From contig CALGAG010000081.1 of the NCBI GenBank assembly GCA_937951995.1, forward strand, positions 1 through 13,793: a stretch of 13,793 nucleotides of DNA. The letters run 5' to 3'. Positions within the stretch are counted from its first letter, which is position 1. The number at the start of each line of letters is the position of its first letter. Below are positions 13,792 through 13,793 of the stretch, piece by piece. The position numbers and the translations under genes are program-made. The DNA comes from an uncultured Bacillota bacterium (lineage in GTDB: Bacteria > Bacillota > Clostridia > Tissierellales > Tissierellaceae). The notes under the pieces were generated by a model. It was not told where the DNA came from and ran no database searches. It was given only the letters and a program-made list of their open reading frames with translations.

Positions 13792-13793
13792 TT

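Noticed and set aside
1..13793. CRISPR arrays, insertion sequences, prophage genes, tRNA or rRNA
   Set aside because: Nothing of the kind is seen. The window is densely coding on one strand with short gaps, and the only multi-copy repeat noticed is the 17-bp motif upstream of hutI.

Overview
This window looks like chromosomal DNA from a Gram-positive, probably anaerobic, amino-acid-fermenting firmicute (Clostridia/Tissierellia type). The reasons are strong AGGAGG-type ribosome sites, TTG starts, moderate G+C with frequent AGA/AGG/ATA codons, DegV, VanZ-like and DUF2974 genes, a lipoprotein MsrAB, and a long-form urocanase. The exact taxon cannot be told from the sequence. I recognise twelve protein genes, all on the minus strand, so transcription runs from high to low coordinates. 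I see no tRNA, rRNA, CRISPR, insertion sequence or prophage.

Reading in the direction of transcription, the right end (13791 to 10141) is a tight cluster: a DUF2974 alpha/beta-hydrolase-like protein, a PepD-type Xaa-His dipeptidase, a VanZ-like membrane protein and a SOUL-type haem-binding protein. It is closed by an intrinsic terminator at 10109-10131. Next comes a monocistronic PP2C-like phosphatase (9967-9125) with its own terminator (9068-9091). Then comes a probable redox/stress transcription unit: an NfsA-like nitroreductase, a lipoprotein MsrA-MsrB fusion and a DegV fatty-acid-binding protein, ending in a terminator that overlaps the degV stop. The 68-bp gap before msrAB can fold into one long hairpin whose base pairs with the msrAB ribosome binding site.

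The left part is the most informative. A sigma-A type promoter (extended -10 at 6151-6159) drives a fumarylacetoacetate-hydrolase-family gene and, 18 bp after it, a PAS/AAA+/Fis-type sigma-54 enhancer-binding activator. Behind the activator are a 19-bp-stem terminator and three nearly identical 17-bp sites (consensus TGTTTTATTTTMAAWCA, centres 3438, 3482 and 3502). A sigma-54 promoter that matches the consensus at every defined position (TGGCACG-N4-TTGCA, 3343-3358) then precedes hutI and hutU. hutU runs off the left edge of the window, with only the last few residues missing.

The inferred model is that the activator binds the 17-bp sites about 105-170 bp upstream of the start and switches on histidine degradation (urocanate to imidazolonepropionate to formiminoglutamate) through sigma-54 RNA polymerase. 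This differs from the HutP antitermination of Bacillus and the HutC repression of proteobacteria. The promoter and repeats are read directly from the sequence. The regulatory link and the role of the FAA-family enzyme are inference.
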